Positions 1-9,462 of a stretch of 35,608 nucleotides of DNA are shown here, one piece after another. A program made the position numbers and the translations under genes. The notes under the pieces were generated by a model. That model was not told the origin of the DNA and searched no databases. It worked only from the letters and a program-made list of their open reading frames with translations. Each line of letters starts with the position of its first letter. Within the stretch, counting starts at the first letter, position 1. The DNA comes from Desulfosarcina sp. (GTDB lineage Bacteria > Desulfobacterota > Desulfobacteria > Desulfobacterales > Desulfosarcinaceae). The stretch covers positions 1-35,608 of the forward strand of contig JABZFO010000032.1 in the NCBI GenBank assembly GCA_014237405.1, read 5' to 3'.

Positions 1-456
1 TCGTTGGAAAACGAGTGGCTTGAGATTGAACGCAACGTCATGAAGCCTTACCTGGAGGAGGCGGATATTGTCATCCTCAGCGCCTTGGTGCCGGGAGAGG
101 TCGCACCGATATTGATAACACGGGAGATGATCCGTGCGATGAAACTCGATGCCATAATCATGGATATCTCCATCGATCAGGGCGGCAACTGCGAAGTAAC
201 GGAACCGGGCCGCTTTGTCCGGAAAGATGGCATACACATTTGCGGCATACAAAATATTCCCGGAAGAATGGCCGTGCATGCGAGCTGGCTTTATGCAAAC
301 AACATGTACTACTACGTGGAAAACCTTTTCAAAAATGGATTGGACGCGCTCGACTTTGATGATGAAATAGTAAAAAGCTCTCTGGTCACCCATCAGTCCA
401 AAATCCACCACGAAGGCACCCTTAAGGCAATCAGGAATCTTGAAAAATCTGAATGA
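1..456 (+). CDS. pntAA: NAD(P) transhydrogenase subunit alpha 1, C-terminal part (5' partial)
   Basis: This is the C-terminal ~150 residues of the NAD(H)-binding domain I of proton-translocating transhydrogenase. The frame is open through base 1, so the gene starts outside the window. The alanine-dehydrogenase/PntA signature is visible: an ILSALVPG strand-turn, then MDISIDQGGNCE, then a short HASxLYANNMYYYVENL segment. The product is soluble and passes hydride from NADH to domain III of PntB. It lies 15 bp upstream of pntAB and reads with pntAB and pntB as one operon, the split three-gene form of the enzyme. The tail after the YVENL helix is short and ordinary. Nothing suggests damage in the visible portion. 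Confidence 0.9.
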   Translation, partial: SLENEWLEIERNVMKPYLEEADIVILSALVPGEVAPILITREMIRAMKLDAIIMDISIDQGGNCEVTEPGRFVRKDGIHICGIQNIPGRMAVHASWLYANNMYYYVENLFKNGLDALDFDDEIVKSSLVTHQSKIHHEGTLKAIRNLEKSE

Positions 457-471
457 CCGGGAGACCACCAG

Positions 472-771
472 ATGGCACACCTTGTTTTAATGGCGGGCGT
501 CTTTGCTGCGTCCTTTATCATCGGATATGCACTGATCTCGCGCGTTCCGACCCTCTTGCACACGCCCTTGATGTCCATGACCAATGCCATTTCGGCCGTC
601 ACGATACTGGGTGCCCTGATCCTGTTTTCACTGCCACTTACAGGCGCTGAAAAACTTTTAGGCGCGGTTGCGATAATAGCCGCAACGTTCAATGTCGTCG
701 GTGGATTCGCTGTCACAGACAGAATGCTCAGGCTTTTCAAAGAAAAAAGCCCGGAGATGGATGGCAAATGA
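472..771 (+). CDS. pntAB: NAD(P) transhydrogenase subunit alpha 2 (small membrane subunit)
   Basis: A 99-residue membrane protein, of normal length for the separate PntAB subunit that supplies part of membrane domain II. Three hydrophobic helices can be seen, at about residues 1-23, 40-57 and 62-80. The family motif TPLMSMTNAIS sits between the first and second helices. A GGGAG ribosome site lies ahead of the ATG, and the stop overlaps the pntB start by 4 bases (ATGA), implying translational coupling. It works in the inner membrane with PntAA and PntB, coupling proton movement to hydride transfer between NADH and NADP+. Confidence 0.93.
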   Translation: MAHLVLMAGVFAASFIIGYALISRVPTLLHTPLMSMTNAISAVTILGALILFSLPLTGAEKLLGAVAIIAATFNVVGGFAVTDRMLRLFKEKSPEMDGK

Positions 772-2147
772 CTGACTCAAATAATGCTATCACACTGCTC
801 ATCGACTTTTCAGTTATTGCCGTTCTGATAGTTGGGATATGGCAATTTCGCGCTCCCCGTGGCGCAAGGTTCGGCAACTTGACGGCCGCATTTGCACTGC
901 TGTGCGCGTTCATCCTGGTTTTATATCGCAATGGGGTTATCGATGCCGGTACGGTCGTGTTGTCGTTGCTCGTTGGTTCCATCGCCGGCTATGCGGTGGC
1001 AAGATCCGTCAGTATGATCCAGATTCCAGCCATGGTGGCGTTTCAGCACGGCGCAGGCGGTATTGCCGCGTTTCTTGTATCGCTGGTTGAGCTGATGCGC
1101 GGTGCGCACGCCCTTGACTTGATAAACGAAGTTTCTGGAATCCTGGGATTGACCATCGGTTCACTGACCTTTAGCGGTAGTATGATCGCGGCCGCCAAAC
1201 TGGCCAACAAGATGCGGCAGACACCTCAAGTATTGCCTGCTCACACTTATATAGTGCTGGGAAATCTTGGAGTCCTGTTGGCTATCGGTCTTGCCGCGCT
1301 CTATGTTCCAAGCGGTGCCAAGGTATATCTGTATGTTGCTCAGATTGCGCTTTCGGCTTTATTCGGCATCGTATTTTCGATTCGCATTGGCGGGGCGGAT
1401 ATGCCGGTGTTGATTTCATTCCTAAATGCAACCGCCGGCATAGCCGCTTCTTTTTGTGGGATGGTGATCGAAAACCAGTTACTGATCGCCTTCGGCGCGA
1501 CGGTTGCGGCATCGGGATCAATCCTCACCCATGTCATGTGTAAATCCATGAATCGCAGCCTATTGAGAGTCTTTGTGCCACACACTGAAAAGCGGGTAAA
1601 CGCACGGAAAAAAATGCCGGATGCAGGGTCGGGCGGACCCGGCCACGCCATGGCAGCGGACAGCAGGCAGGTGGACACCAACCATCGTTTTGCAAAAGCC
1701 GCCGGTATAGTTGCGGACGCCCGGCAAGTAATCATTGTTCCGGGTTACGGGATGGCACTGGCACAAGCCCAACTGGCGGTTGTGTCGCTTGTAAAAAAGA
1801 TGGTAGCCATGGGTAAGGATGTTAAATACGCCATCCATCCGGTGGCGGGAAGAATGCCCGGACATATGAATGTGCTGCTGGCCGAAGCCGGTGTTGACTA
1901 CGATATGCTGGTAGAGATGGACGCCATCAACCCGGAATTTCAAAATACCGATCTGGTTCTGGTTGTCGGGGCTTGCGATGTTGTCAATCCCGCAGCCATT
2001 GACGTCCCAGGGACGCCCATATCCGGCATGCCGATTTTACTCACCCATGAAGCTAAAAATGTGGTGTGCTGCAATTTCGACGACAAACCAGGCTATTCAG
2101 GTGTCCCAAATCCAAGAAAAATCGGAAAAAGGAGCCACCACGGCTGA
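768..2147 (+). CDS. pntB: NAD(P) transhydrogenase subunit beta, domain III truncated by frame change
   Basis: 459 residues. The first ~270 are hydrophobic (domain II helices, with the conserved MVAFQHGAGG and FSGSMIAAAKL stretches). A linker and an NADP(H)-binding domain III follow from about residue 320, with PGYGMALAQAQ, HPVAGRMPGHMNVLLAEA and KPGYSGVPNP. Right after GVPNP the frame runs into ten unrelated residues and stops, so the last strand/helix, normally containing a GDAK motif that contacts NADP, is missing. A second, complete domain III lies immediately downstream in another frame. The near-normal total length hides the lost ending. Function as a beta subunit is doubtful unless the downstream copy supplies domain III. 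Confidence 0.85.
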   Translation: MTDSNNAITLLIDFSVIAVLIVGIWQFRAPRGARFGNLTAAFALLCAFILVLYRNGVIDAGTVVLSLLVGSIAGYAVARSVSMIQIPAMVAFQHGAGGIAAFLVSLVELMRGAHALDLINEVSGILGLTIGSLTFSGSMIAAAKLANKMRQTPQVLPAHTYIVLGNLGVLLAIGLAALYVPSGAKVYLYVAQIALSALFGIVFSIRIGGADMPVLISFLNATAGIAASFCGMVIENQLLIAFGATVAASGSILTHVMCKSMNRSLLRVFVPHTEKRVNARKKMPDAGSGGPGHAMAADSRQVDTNHRFAKAAGIVADARQVIIVPGYGMALAQAQLAVVSLVKKMVAMGKDVKYAIHPVAGRMPGHMNVLLAEAGVDYDMLVEMDAINPEFQNTDLVLVVGACDVVNPAAIDVPGTPISGMPILLTHEAKNVVCCNFDDKPGYSGVPNPRKIGKRSHHG

Positions 2148-2682
2148 CGATAATGCCCCGGATTGCACCGCCGATGCGGTAAGCGCACTGGCTTCGGCAA
2201 AAAAAGTGGTGATCATTCCAGGCTACGGCATGGCACTGGCGCAAGCGCAATTCAAGGTGGTTGAACTGGCCTCCCTCCTTGAAAAGAGAGGGGCCGATGT
2301 AAAATATGCGATCCACCCTGTAGCCGGTCGGATGCCCGGCCACATGAATGTAATGCTGGCTGAAGCAGAAGTTGATTACGATAATCTTCTTGAAATGGAC
2401 GAGGTGAATCCCCTATTCGCAGAGACGGACGTGGTTATGGTCTTTGGGGCCTGTGACGTAGTAAACCCGGCGGCTATACAAAGTGAAGGGACACCTATTT
2501 CCGGGATGCCGATCCTGATGGCTCATGAGGCCAAAAAAATAATCGCCTGCAATTTTGACAAAAAGCCGGGGTATTCAGGTGTTCCTAATCCGCTCTACGA
2601 TAACAGCAAGACCATAATGATGCTTGGCGATGCTAAAAAGTCGGCAAATGATTTAATATCATCTCTACAATCAATAGATTAA
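2101..2682 (+). CDS. Second transhydrogenase domain III (NADP(H)-binding), out of frame with pntB
   Basis: This frame encodes a complete second domain III: VVIIPGYGMALAQAQ, HPVAGRMPGHMNVMLAEA, GACDVVNPAAI, KPGYSGVPNPLYDN and the terminal GDAKK motif that the first copy lacks. It is roughly 70 percent identical to the copy inside pntB by eye, with many silent differences, so it is not a simple assembly repeat. A GTG at 2101 is a possible start, overlapping pntB by 47 bases; earlier in-frame ATGs exist at 1963 and 2047, and none has a strong ribosome site. It could be a freestanding domain III, the in-frame end of pntB before an indel, or the tail of a second pntB whose membrane part was lost. 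Confidence 0.7.
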   Translation: MSQIQEKSEKGATTADDNAPDCTADAVSALASAKKVVIIPGYGMALAQAQFKVVELASLLEKRGADVKYAIHPVAGRMPGHMNVMLAEAEVDYDNLLEMDEVNPLFAETDVVMVFGACDVVNPAAIQSEGTPISGMPILMAHEAKKIIACNFDKKPGYSGVPNPLYDNSKTIMMLGDAKKSANDLISSLQSID

Positions 2683-2843
2683 GGGCCGCGGAAAAATATA
2701 AAATCCGCCTTAACAATCGCCACAAAATTTAACATATACGGCAGTTTCAGCACCCCCACCAAGGCATCATACGCCATTTAGTGAATGTGTTACAAATCCT
2801 ATCCAGTATACAATTTTTTTATACAAGGAAATACAGTTTTTTG

Positions 2844-2870
2844 TTGACAGACTAATAACTGTATTATAAC
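2844..2870 (+). promoter_or_regulatory. Candidate sigma70 promoter for the lipoprotein gene
   Basis: In the AT-rich gap between the transhydrogenase genes and the lipoprotein gene, TTGACA (2844-2849) is followed 15 bases later by TATAAC (2865-2870). The spacer is shorter than the usual 17, so this is a candidate only. The rest of the 2683-2928 gap is AT-rich and shows no gene. Confidence 0.4.
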
Positions 2871-2928
2871 CACTTACTGAATTTTATTCATTTTAAGCTT
2901 AATTTTTCACTGAAAGGGGATTTTAGAC

Positions 2929-3303
2929 ATGAAATATAGAGATTTACGTTACTTTTGTTTAGCATTGGCGTTTGCTTTGTGTATGGCTTTTGTTGGCTGT
3001 AGCGGAGGCAGCGGAAATAAGCTCGCCGACATATCGGGCATTTGGAAAAGCGGCAATGATGGTACTATGATCGAAATCAATCTTGCCGGAGAGCAGAATT
3101 TCCTGAAGATAGGGGACAAAACTGTTGAGGCGACGGCTAAAAACGTCCAGAATGATATAATTTCCCTTGATATGAAGGCGGATAATGGCCAGACGGAGAA
3201 ATGGACGCTTATGCAGGTGTGGGATGATAACGGTTCGACATTTAGTCTTGCATTTAGTCACAATGGTACAAAGGATAAGCTGACCCTGATAAAAAAACTG
3301 TAA
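2929..3303 (+). CDS. Small secreted lipoprotein, function unknown
   Basis: 124 residues. The N-terminus is a lipoprotein signal peptide: a basic start (MKYR), a hydrophobic stretch to about residue 23, then AFVGC, with the cysteine near residue 24 as the lipidation site, followed by a Ser/Gly-rich linker. The mature part (about 90 residues) reads as alternating beta strands (ISGIWKS, MIEINLAG, FLKIGDKT, SLAFSHNG), like small lipocalin/beta-sandwich lipoproteins, but I recognise no family. An AAAGGGG ribosome site precedes the ATG. The last ~50 bases overlap the decayed epimerase remnant on the other strand. It is probably monocistronic from the promoter candidate at 2844. Confidence 0.75.
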   Translation: MKYRDLRYFCLALAFALCMAFVGCSGGSGNKLADISGIWKSGNDGTMIEINLAGEQNFLKIGDKTVEATAKNVQNDIISLDMKADNGQTEKWTLMQVWDDNGSTFSLAFSHNGTKDKLTLIKKL

Positions 3304-3494
3304 TATAACGCATAATTTCTTCCTCAAGGAGTGTAGAAGGTTTAAACTCGACATCATTGATCAAGCCCTCTATGTCTGCATATGTTGCCTGAACATCGCC
3401 AGGCTGGAAATCGAGAAATTCCTTATTAGCTTTTTTCCCCAAGGATCTTTTCAATATATGTAAAATCCCGCTGCATCTTTCCGTGGTTGAACAC
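3254..3494 (-). pseudogene. Remnant of UDP-glucuronate 4-epimerase (NAD-dependent epimerase), frameshifted and internally deleted
   Basis: Read leftward, the sequence begins just after a stop with VFNHGKMQRDFTYI, the typical UDP-glucuronate epimerase block. It then jumps straight to EKILG and, after a one-base frame change in a GGGGAAAAAA run, to KKANKEFLDFQPGDVQATYA followed by DIEGLINDVEFKP. The latter is the family C-terminus. The roughly 50 residues that normally separate DFTYI from the C-terminal helix (including the YNIGN strand) are absent, as is everything N-terminal. It is a clear dead fragment; an annotator would see only a 66-residue orphan starting at TTG 3454. Confidence 0.8.
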
Positions 3495-3717
3495 TTACGA
3501 AGCGGGTGCTGTTACGGCTACTGGAGATAGACACCCCCGTGAACCGAAGCGGTGCCCACAAGATTTTCCAGGTGCCGGCGGCCCGTCTCATCTACCCGAA
3601 ACGGCCGGCAGACATAAACCAGGCCATTATGGAAATGGTCCTTTCACGATGACCATTGCCTGGGAATTGAAGTCAGGGATTGGCGGGCAGGGACAAAAAA
3701 AGAGACGGACGCGTCGT
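3495..3717. other. Unassigned gap
   Basis: No convincing gene. A plus-strand frame from 3497 to 3652 (about 51 codons) reads like protein, with segments such as RSGAHKIFQVPAARLIYPK, and may be debris of another gene. It has no start and I cannot place it in a family. Confidence 0.3.
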
Positions 3718-6477
3718 TCAGTTGGCGGCCCCGTGACCTTTAGGCTGATCCAGTACCTCACGGATGGTTCGGGAGAGTTCCTGGACGGTGACCGGCTTCA
3801 TTAAAAGCGCGCGGATGCCTAATGACGACGCCCGCTCCGAAGACATCCGCTTGCTGAACCCGGTACAAATGATCACAGGGATGTTGGGTCGGTGGTGGAG
3901 AATCTGCGCTGCCAGATCATCGCCGGTCATACCGGGCATGGTCATGTCCGTAACCACCAGGTCGAAACCATCCGGCCGGACCTTGAACGTTTCCAGGGCC
4001 TGGGAGGCACGGGTGATGCCGACGGCATCATATCCAAGATCTTTAAGCATCTCCACCCCAACTTCCACCAATAGATCCTCGTCGTCTACAAACAGGATGC
4101 GCTCGGTCCCCCGGGGGTAGGAGACGGGCTGACTGGCCACCTCCTCTGCCGGGTTTTCCAGCACCGGAAAAAGAACCCGGAAAACCGACCCTTCGCCCGG
4201 CTCGCTCTCGACGAAAATCCGGCCGCCATGGTCGTTGACGATGCCGTGCACCGTCGCCAGCCCCATTCCCGTTCCCTCGCCCACCGCCTTTGTGGTGAAG
4301 TAGGGCTCGAAGATCCGATCCGCCATCGCTTTTTCCATACCAGTGCCCGTGTCTCTGACCGAAAGCTGCAGGTAGCGGCCGGGTGCCAGATCATCGCCGG
4401 TTGCCACCGTGTTCTTATCGATGATGAGGAGCTCCAGTGTCACGGTCAACTGCCCGCTCCCGGCCTCCATGGCATGGGCTGCATTGGTACACAAGTTCAT
4501 CAGCACTTGATGAATCTGGGTCTGGTCCGCCATGACGGTTCCCAGATTGGAAGGGATCTTTTGAACGATATCAATGGTGGAAGGGATCGAAGCACGCAGC
4601 AGCTTCACCACCTCTTTGAGAACAATAGCGATATCGCAGGGTATCTTCTGGGATTTGCCCTGCCGGGTGAAGGTGAGGATCTGCTCCACCAGGCCCTTGG
4701 CCCGTTCGCTGGCCTTTAAGATGTTGTCCACATACCCCAGCACCCGGGGGTTGTCGGCGACATGCATCTGGGTAAGCTGGGTATAACCGAAAATAGCTCC
4801 GAGGATGTTGTTGAAATCATGGGTGATGCCGCCGGCCAGATTGCCGATGGCCTCCATCTTCTGGGCCTGCTGAAGCTTCAACTCCATGCGCTCCCGCTCG
4901 GCCTCGTACTCTTTCCGATCGCTGGTGTCGACAATGATCCCCACCATGGTTTCCGGTCGGCCATCCTTGTCGTGCCGCACTATCTTGGCTTTGGTGTGGA
5001 ACCACTTCCATTGGCCCTGGCTGGATTGCAGTTTGAACTCATGATCGAACATCGGGGCCTGGCCGGCTACATGCCGGCCGAATTTCAGGTTAATGGCATC
5101 CCAGGTCTCCGGGGCGGTCTTTTCCCGGAGAAAACTCAATCCCTCAGTCAGCTCCGACTCACCATACCCCAGCAGGGCATAGATGCGCTCATCAACACGA
5201 ACCGCGCCGGATATCAAATCCAGCTGCCAAATCCCGGCACCACTCACATCCAGTGCCAGCAGAAGGCGTTCCTCACTCTCCATTCGGGCGGATTCCATTT
5301 TCCGCTGCTCGGTGATGTCTCTGGCGATACCCTGGGTACCAACAAAAACATTAAGGCCGGACTCACCAGAGATGTAGAGTCCCTCGTCATCCACCAGAAA
5401 GACAGGATCGCGTTCCACCGCCTGCTGGTTGTCTTTGTCCCGTTTGCTGTAATCGCCAAAGGCATGAATGGCCAACCGTTGGGTTCTGCGACTGCCGGTG
5501 TGCCGCTCGTTGATCCGATATCTGGCGGCCTCCCTGCTATCTTCATGAATGTAATCCAGAAGGGGTTGCCCAATCAGTTCGTCAGGGGTCACCCCATAAC
5601 GCCGTATCGCATCGCTGACAAAGGTAAATCGACCCATTGTATCCAGTCGGAAAATCACATCGGGGGTCGAGCGGATAATCGAATCCAACTCCTGTTGGGA
5701 GTTTAAAAGTGCCGATTCTGCATCCTGGCGTTCGACAATTTTCTTCTCCAGGCGTTGATTCACCTCTTTTAAGGACCGCTCCCGGCGCTGAATCCAGTCG
5801 GCCATGGTGTTAAAGCGGGAGACGATGGTCCGGATTTCCTGCTGAGGCGCCTGAAAATCGACAAAATCGTATTCCCCCCGGGATATCTGCTCGGTGCGCC
5901 GGATCAGCTGGTTCAGGGGAGAGATGAGAAAAACCTTTAGTACGATCCGCAGGGTTACCACCAGCACCATGGTGACGGCGGCCAGGGAAATCATGCTGAA
6001 CCACATGAGCTGGTGCTGCTTTTCCCTGAATATTCGGGGATTCAGGGCAATTCCAAGATAGCCAATCACCGCCTCACCATGCATGATGGCGGTCTGTTTC
6101 ACCGCTGCACGGGTATGATCGTCACGGCGCTTTTCAAAAAAAATCGTCCCCTTGTGGTCCGTCACCTTCAACTTCTCCACCAGGGTATTTTCGAAAAATG
6201 AGCTACAAATCTTTTTGATACCCTCCTCGTCGATGTTCCATATGGGAAGCTCCAGCGAGTCGTTCAGGTAGTCGCTGAATTCTTTCAGGGTGTCGGCGCT
6301 CTGTACCTTCGCCTTGTGGGACATATAGCAGTAGGTCAAAGAGACGACCATGGCAAAAACAACGGCCACCACGAGCACAATGCTCACGATCAGGTCCCGG
6401 GACAGGGTCCGTCGGGAGCGGCTCTCAGATTGAGGCTGACGCTGATCCATGTCCTTTTTGAAAGTAGCCAACGGCAT
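3718..6477 (-). CDS. Hybrid sensor histidine kinase with receiver domain
   Basis: 919 residues. Visible in order: transmembrane helix 29-50; a periplasmic sensor region to about 155; second helix about 158-180; HAMP about 181-235; coiled linker; PAS 1 from about 262 to 393 (ends GIARDITEQ); PAS 2 from about 400 to 522 (ends GIIVDTSDRKE); HisKA with phospho-acceptor His553 in GGITHDFNN; HATPase with N665 (NLCTNAAHAM), DTGTGM 709-714 and GTGMGL 735-740. A C-terminal receiver has acidic cluster DDED 798-801, phospho-acceptor Asp844 and Lys894. It phosphorylates itself and its own receiver on an unknown membrane or periplasmic cue. No partner output regulator is adjacent. It lies 120 bp downstream of the selenoprotein gene on the same strand. 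An alternative start is the Met 9 codons in. Confidence 0.9.
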   Translation of the reverse strand: MPLATFKKDMDQRQPQSESRSRRTLSRDLIVSIVLVVAVVFAMVVSLTYCYMSHKAKVQSADTLKEFSDYLNDSLELPIWNIDEEGIKKICSSFFENTLVEKLKVTDHKGTIFFEKRRDDHTRAAVKQTAIMHGEAVIGYLGIALNPRIFREKQHQLMWFSMISLAAVTMVLVVTLRIVLKVFLISPLNQLIRRTEQISRGEYDFVDFQAPQQEIRTIVSRFNTMADWIQRRERSLKEVNQRLEKKIVERQDAESALLNSQQELDSIIRSTPDVIFRLDTMGRFTFVSDAIRRYGVTPDELIGQPLLDYIHEDSREAARYRINERHTGSRRTQRLAIHAFGDYSKRDKDNQQAVERDPVFLVDDEGLYISGESGLNVFVGTQGIARDITEQRKMESARMESEERLLLALDVSGAGIWQLDLISGAVRVDERIYALLGYGESELTEGLSFLREKTAPETWDAINLKFGRHVAGQAPMFDHEFKLQSSQGQWKWFHTKAKIVRHDKDGRPETMVGIIVDTSDRKEYEAERERMELKLQQAQKMEAIGNLAGGITHDFNNILGAIFGYTQLTQMHVADNPRVLGYVDNILKASERAKGLVEQILTFTRQGKSQKIPCDIAIVLKEVVKLLRASIPSTIDIVQKIPSNLGTVMADQTQIHQVLMNLCTNAAHAMEAGSGQLTVTLELLIIDKNTVATGDDLAPGRYLQLSVRDTGTGMEKAMADRIFEPYFTTKAVGEGTGMGLATVHGIVNDHGGRIFVESEPGEGSVFRVLFPVLENPAEEVASQPVSYPRGTERILFVDDEDLLVEVGVEMLKDLGYDAVGITRASQALETFKVRPDGFDLVVTDMTMPGMTGDDLAAQILHHRPNIPVIICTGFSKRMSSERASSLGIRALLMKPVTVQELSRTIREVLDQPKGHGAAN

Positions 6478-6597
6478 GTCTGTGATTGTTTCGTCTCAGG
6501 GTCCAATGAATGTGAATTACTGATCCATTGAAACATATCGGCAGGCCGGTGGCCAGACAATAGCTTTTTTAGCCATACAAGGGATAAAAAAATCAGC

Positions 6598-7554
6598 TCA
6601 CGGGCGCCGGTAGTGGACCATGGCTGGCCGGGCCGCCGATTCCAGCAGGTCCAGCGCGGCCCGGAGCACGGCCCGCTGACCCTGGGCATCGCCCACCAGC
6701 CCCAAGGGACGTCCCAACAGATAGGGTGTTAACAGAACCCGGGGAAGCACCATCTTTTTCAACGGCTGTTCAAAAGCGGCGACGGCCACCACCACGGTGG
6801 GGATCCCCGATGCTTCCATCAGGCGCGCGACGTGTCCCACGGACACGTGGCAGACCGGTCAGGCCGGCACCAGCAGGGCGGCATTGACCTTTTGGGCCTT
6901 GAACCGCTGCACCCAGTCGGGGCCGTCCTTTTTCAGCAAGCGGACCTGGGAGCAGGCCCCCACAAAGGAGTATACCGGATCGGAGAGTACACCGAAAACC
7001 CCATCGACCGATAATTCCCGAAGCCGTTGCAGCGGCAGGCTCACATTCGGATCCCGTCTGGCTCCCCGCACATCGTATCCGCCGTGGCGGACCACCAGCC
7101 GATCGGTCGGTGTATCCACCGGAATGGCGCTCAACGGGGGAGATTCCTTTAAAAAAGACATGATCTGCTGTTCCGCCTGGGTCTGGGTCATATTCTCCAC
7201 CCCCAGCGGATTGGGGTCATCACCGTCGACAAAGTGGCCGCTGGAGGTCAGCAGCATGAGGCGGGATTGGGACAGGGGGGTGTCCATGGGGGTGAAGGGG
7301 CCCGTATCGTAAACGGCACGGGCCTCCTGAGCGTAAGAAAGGATTTGGCTCTGGCGGATATGCTCGTATACCGGCGCTGTATCGCCGCTGTCATAGGCAT
7401 CCACAAGTTTAGACAGCAGCCCCTGAAAAAAGTCCGATGCCTGATCGTCGGACAAATGGGCCAGGAATTTGAAGCTCATGTCTGACCGGCTGCCGTAAAA
7501 AAAGGAATTCTTGAAGGATTCGAAGGTCTCTTTGTGCTCCGGGATCTCGCTCAT
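6598..7554 (-). CDS. Selenoprotein of the glycine/sarcosine/betaine reductase B-like family (UGA = Sec at residue 232)
   Basis: A single frame of 318 residues interrupted only by TGA at 6861-6859. The sequence around it reads ALLVPA-U-PVCHVSVGHVARLM, with a U-x-x-C redox motif at residues 232-235, then GIPTVVV and LLGRPLGLVGDAQGQRAV, the typical end of this family. Homology-like sequence on both sides of the UGA, plus a hairpin 11 bases after it (separate entry), argues for selenocysteine, not termination. A perfect AAAGGAG ribosome site precedes the ATG. Members resemble the selenoprotein B subunits of anaerobic amino-acid reductases but lack the rest of that complex here; the substrate is unknown. 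Standard gene callers would report a 231-residue truncated product. Confidence 0.85.
6830..6861 (-). promoter_or_regulatory. Bacterial SECIS element for the selenoprotein
   Basis: In the mRNA the UGA (6861-6859) is followed by ten bases and then a perfect 8-bp stem ACGUGUCC/GGACACGU (6848-6841 with 6837-6830) capped by the loop GUG (6840-6838). The loop lies about 19-21 bases after the UGA, inside the 16-37 range known for bacterial SECIS elements, and carries the expected GU. Confidence 0.8.
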
Positions 7555-7600
7555 GATGTCGCTCCTTTGGAATAAGAATGGTTTTCAGCTTCTCTTTAGT

Positions 7601-7741
7601 GTCCATCCAGAAATGGTGGATTTTGGTTCATGTCAAGGCCGCAGCGGCGTTGAAACCGCAGGCGTAGCAGCGCTACGTCGAGGATTTCAAGGAAGTGAGA
7701 ACGCCGGCCTGGGCCGAAAGATGCCGTTTTTGGATGGGCAC
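7601..7741. repeat. Long imperfect palindromic element, copy 1
   Basis: About 141 bp folding as a long imperfect hairpin. The ends are inverted (GTCCATCCAGAAATGG against CCGTTTTTGGATGGGCAC), inner blocks pair (GGCCGCAGCGGCGTT with AACGCCGGCCTGGGCC; TTGAAA with TTTCAA), and the centre is CGTAG/CTACG. No open frame inside is convincing. Its right end touches the rseC stop codon, so it may serve as a transcription terminator for rseC. The same architecture recurs at 13930-14053. Confidence 0.65.
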
Positions 7742-8232
7742 TACTTACCGCCACTGCCGCACCCCGCCGACGGGCGGGAAGACGAGAAAACAAACTTGGA
7801 GGTGACAATTCGGGTGATGATCGGAATGACAGGCCGTGCCGCCGACCAGATCCGGGAAATGGCAACGGCAATCACAAATCCCAGGACAAATCCCGCCAGA
7901 CCGAAAGCGACGCTGTGGCCGTCGCCGGTTCCATCCACACCGCCGGACATGAAAGCACCCATGAAGGCGCCGGTCAGCATCCCGAACACGGGCACCAGAT
8001 AGAGCACCGCCATGCGGGACAAGATGGCACCGGATTCCACCGTAAGTGTCACCCGGTCACCCACCGCCGCTCCGACCCGGTTGAACGCCGGTATCTTTTC
8101 CGTGCTGGCGGCCCGCCCCCCGTGGCACTGGGAAACGGCGCTGCAGCTGCCGCACCCCTGGCCTTTTACAGCCACCACCGTGGCCCGGCCGTCGTCGCTG
8201 GTCTCTACCACAAAACCGATTGTCTGCGCCAT
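7741..8232 (-). CDS. rseC: SoxR-reducing system protein RseC/MucC family
   Basis: 163 residues. The N-terminal ~65-residue soluble domain contains a cysteine cluster (C27, C30, C36 in CGSCSAVSQC) like the redox region of RseC. Two membrane helices follow at about residues 75-93 and 103-125, and the tail is basic. The family associates with the Rnf electron-transport/SoxR-reducing machinery and with envelope stress control. No rnf or rseAB genes are in the window, so the partner is unknown. The gene starts 47 bp downstream of the flavin oxidoreductase stop, on the same strand. Confidence 0.82.
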   Translation of the reverse strand: MAQTIGFVVETSDDGRATVVAVKGQGCGSCSAVSQCHGGRAASTEKIPAFNRVGAAVGDRVTLTVESGAILSRMAVLYLVPVFGMLTGAFMGAFMSGGVDGTGDGHSVAFGLAGFVLGFVIAVAISRIWSAARPVIPIITRIVTSKFVFSSSRPSAGCGSGGK

Positions 8233-8279
8233 GCTTCACCTCTATGGATGGCAGGATTGACCGTGACCTTAGGGCTCAC

Positions 8280-9398
<1,119 letters not shown>

Positions 9399-9462
9399 TT
9401 TTTCCTCCTATTGTTGGAAATGCAGCTTATCCGTCTAAGGATTCCAACGGTTGCGATCTTCC

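Noticed and set aside
2683..2928. Riboswitch or small RNA gene in the AT-rich gap
   Set aside because: No conserved core or stable fold was recognised; only a promoter-like pair of boxes.
3487..3804. Plus-strand open frame of 105 codons
   Set aside because: It crosses the epimerase remnant, the gap and the 3' end of the hybrid kinase on the other strand; composition is not protein-like.
4762..5706. Long plus-strand frame (314 codons) opposite the hybrid kinase
   Set aside because: Mirror frame of a high-GC gene with intact kinase motifs on the minus strand; no start signal or family motif.
6541..6600. Second in-frame TGA at the end of the GrdB-like selenoprotein as another Sec codon
   Set aside because: The product already has the usual family length and ending; the residues after this TGA look random and I noticed no obvious SECIS-like hairpin.
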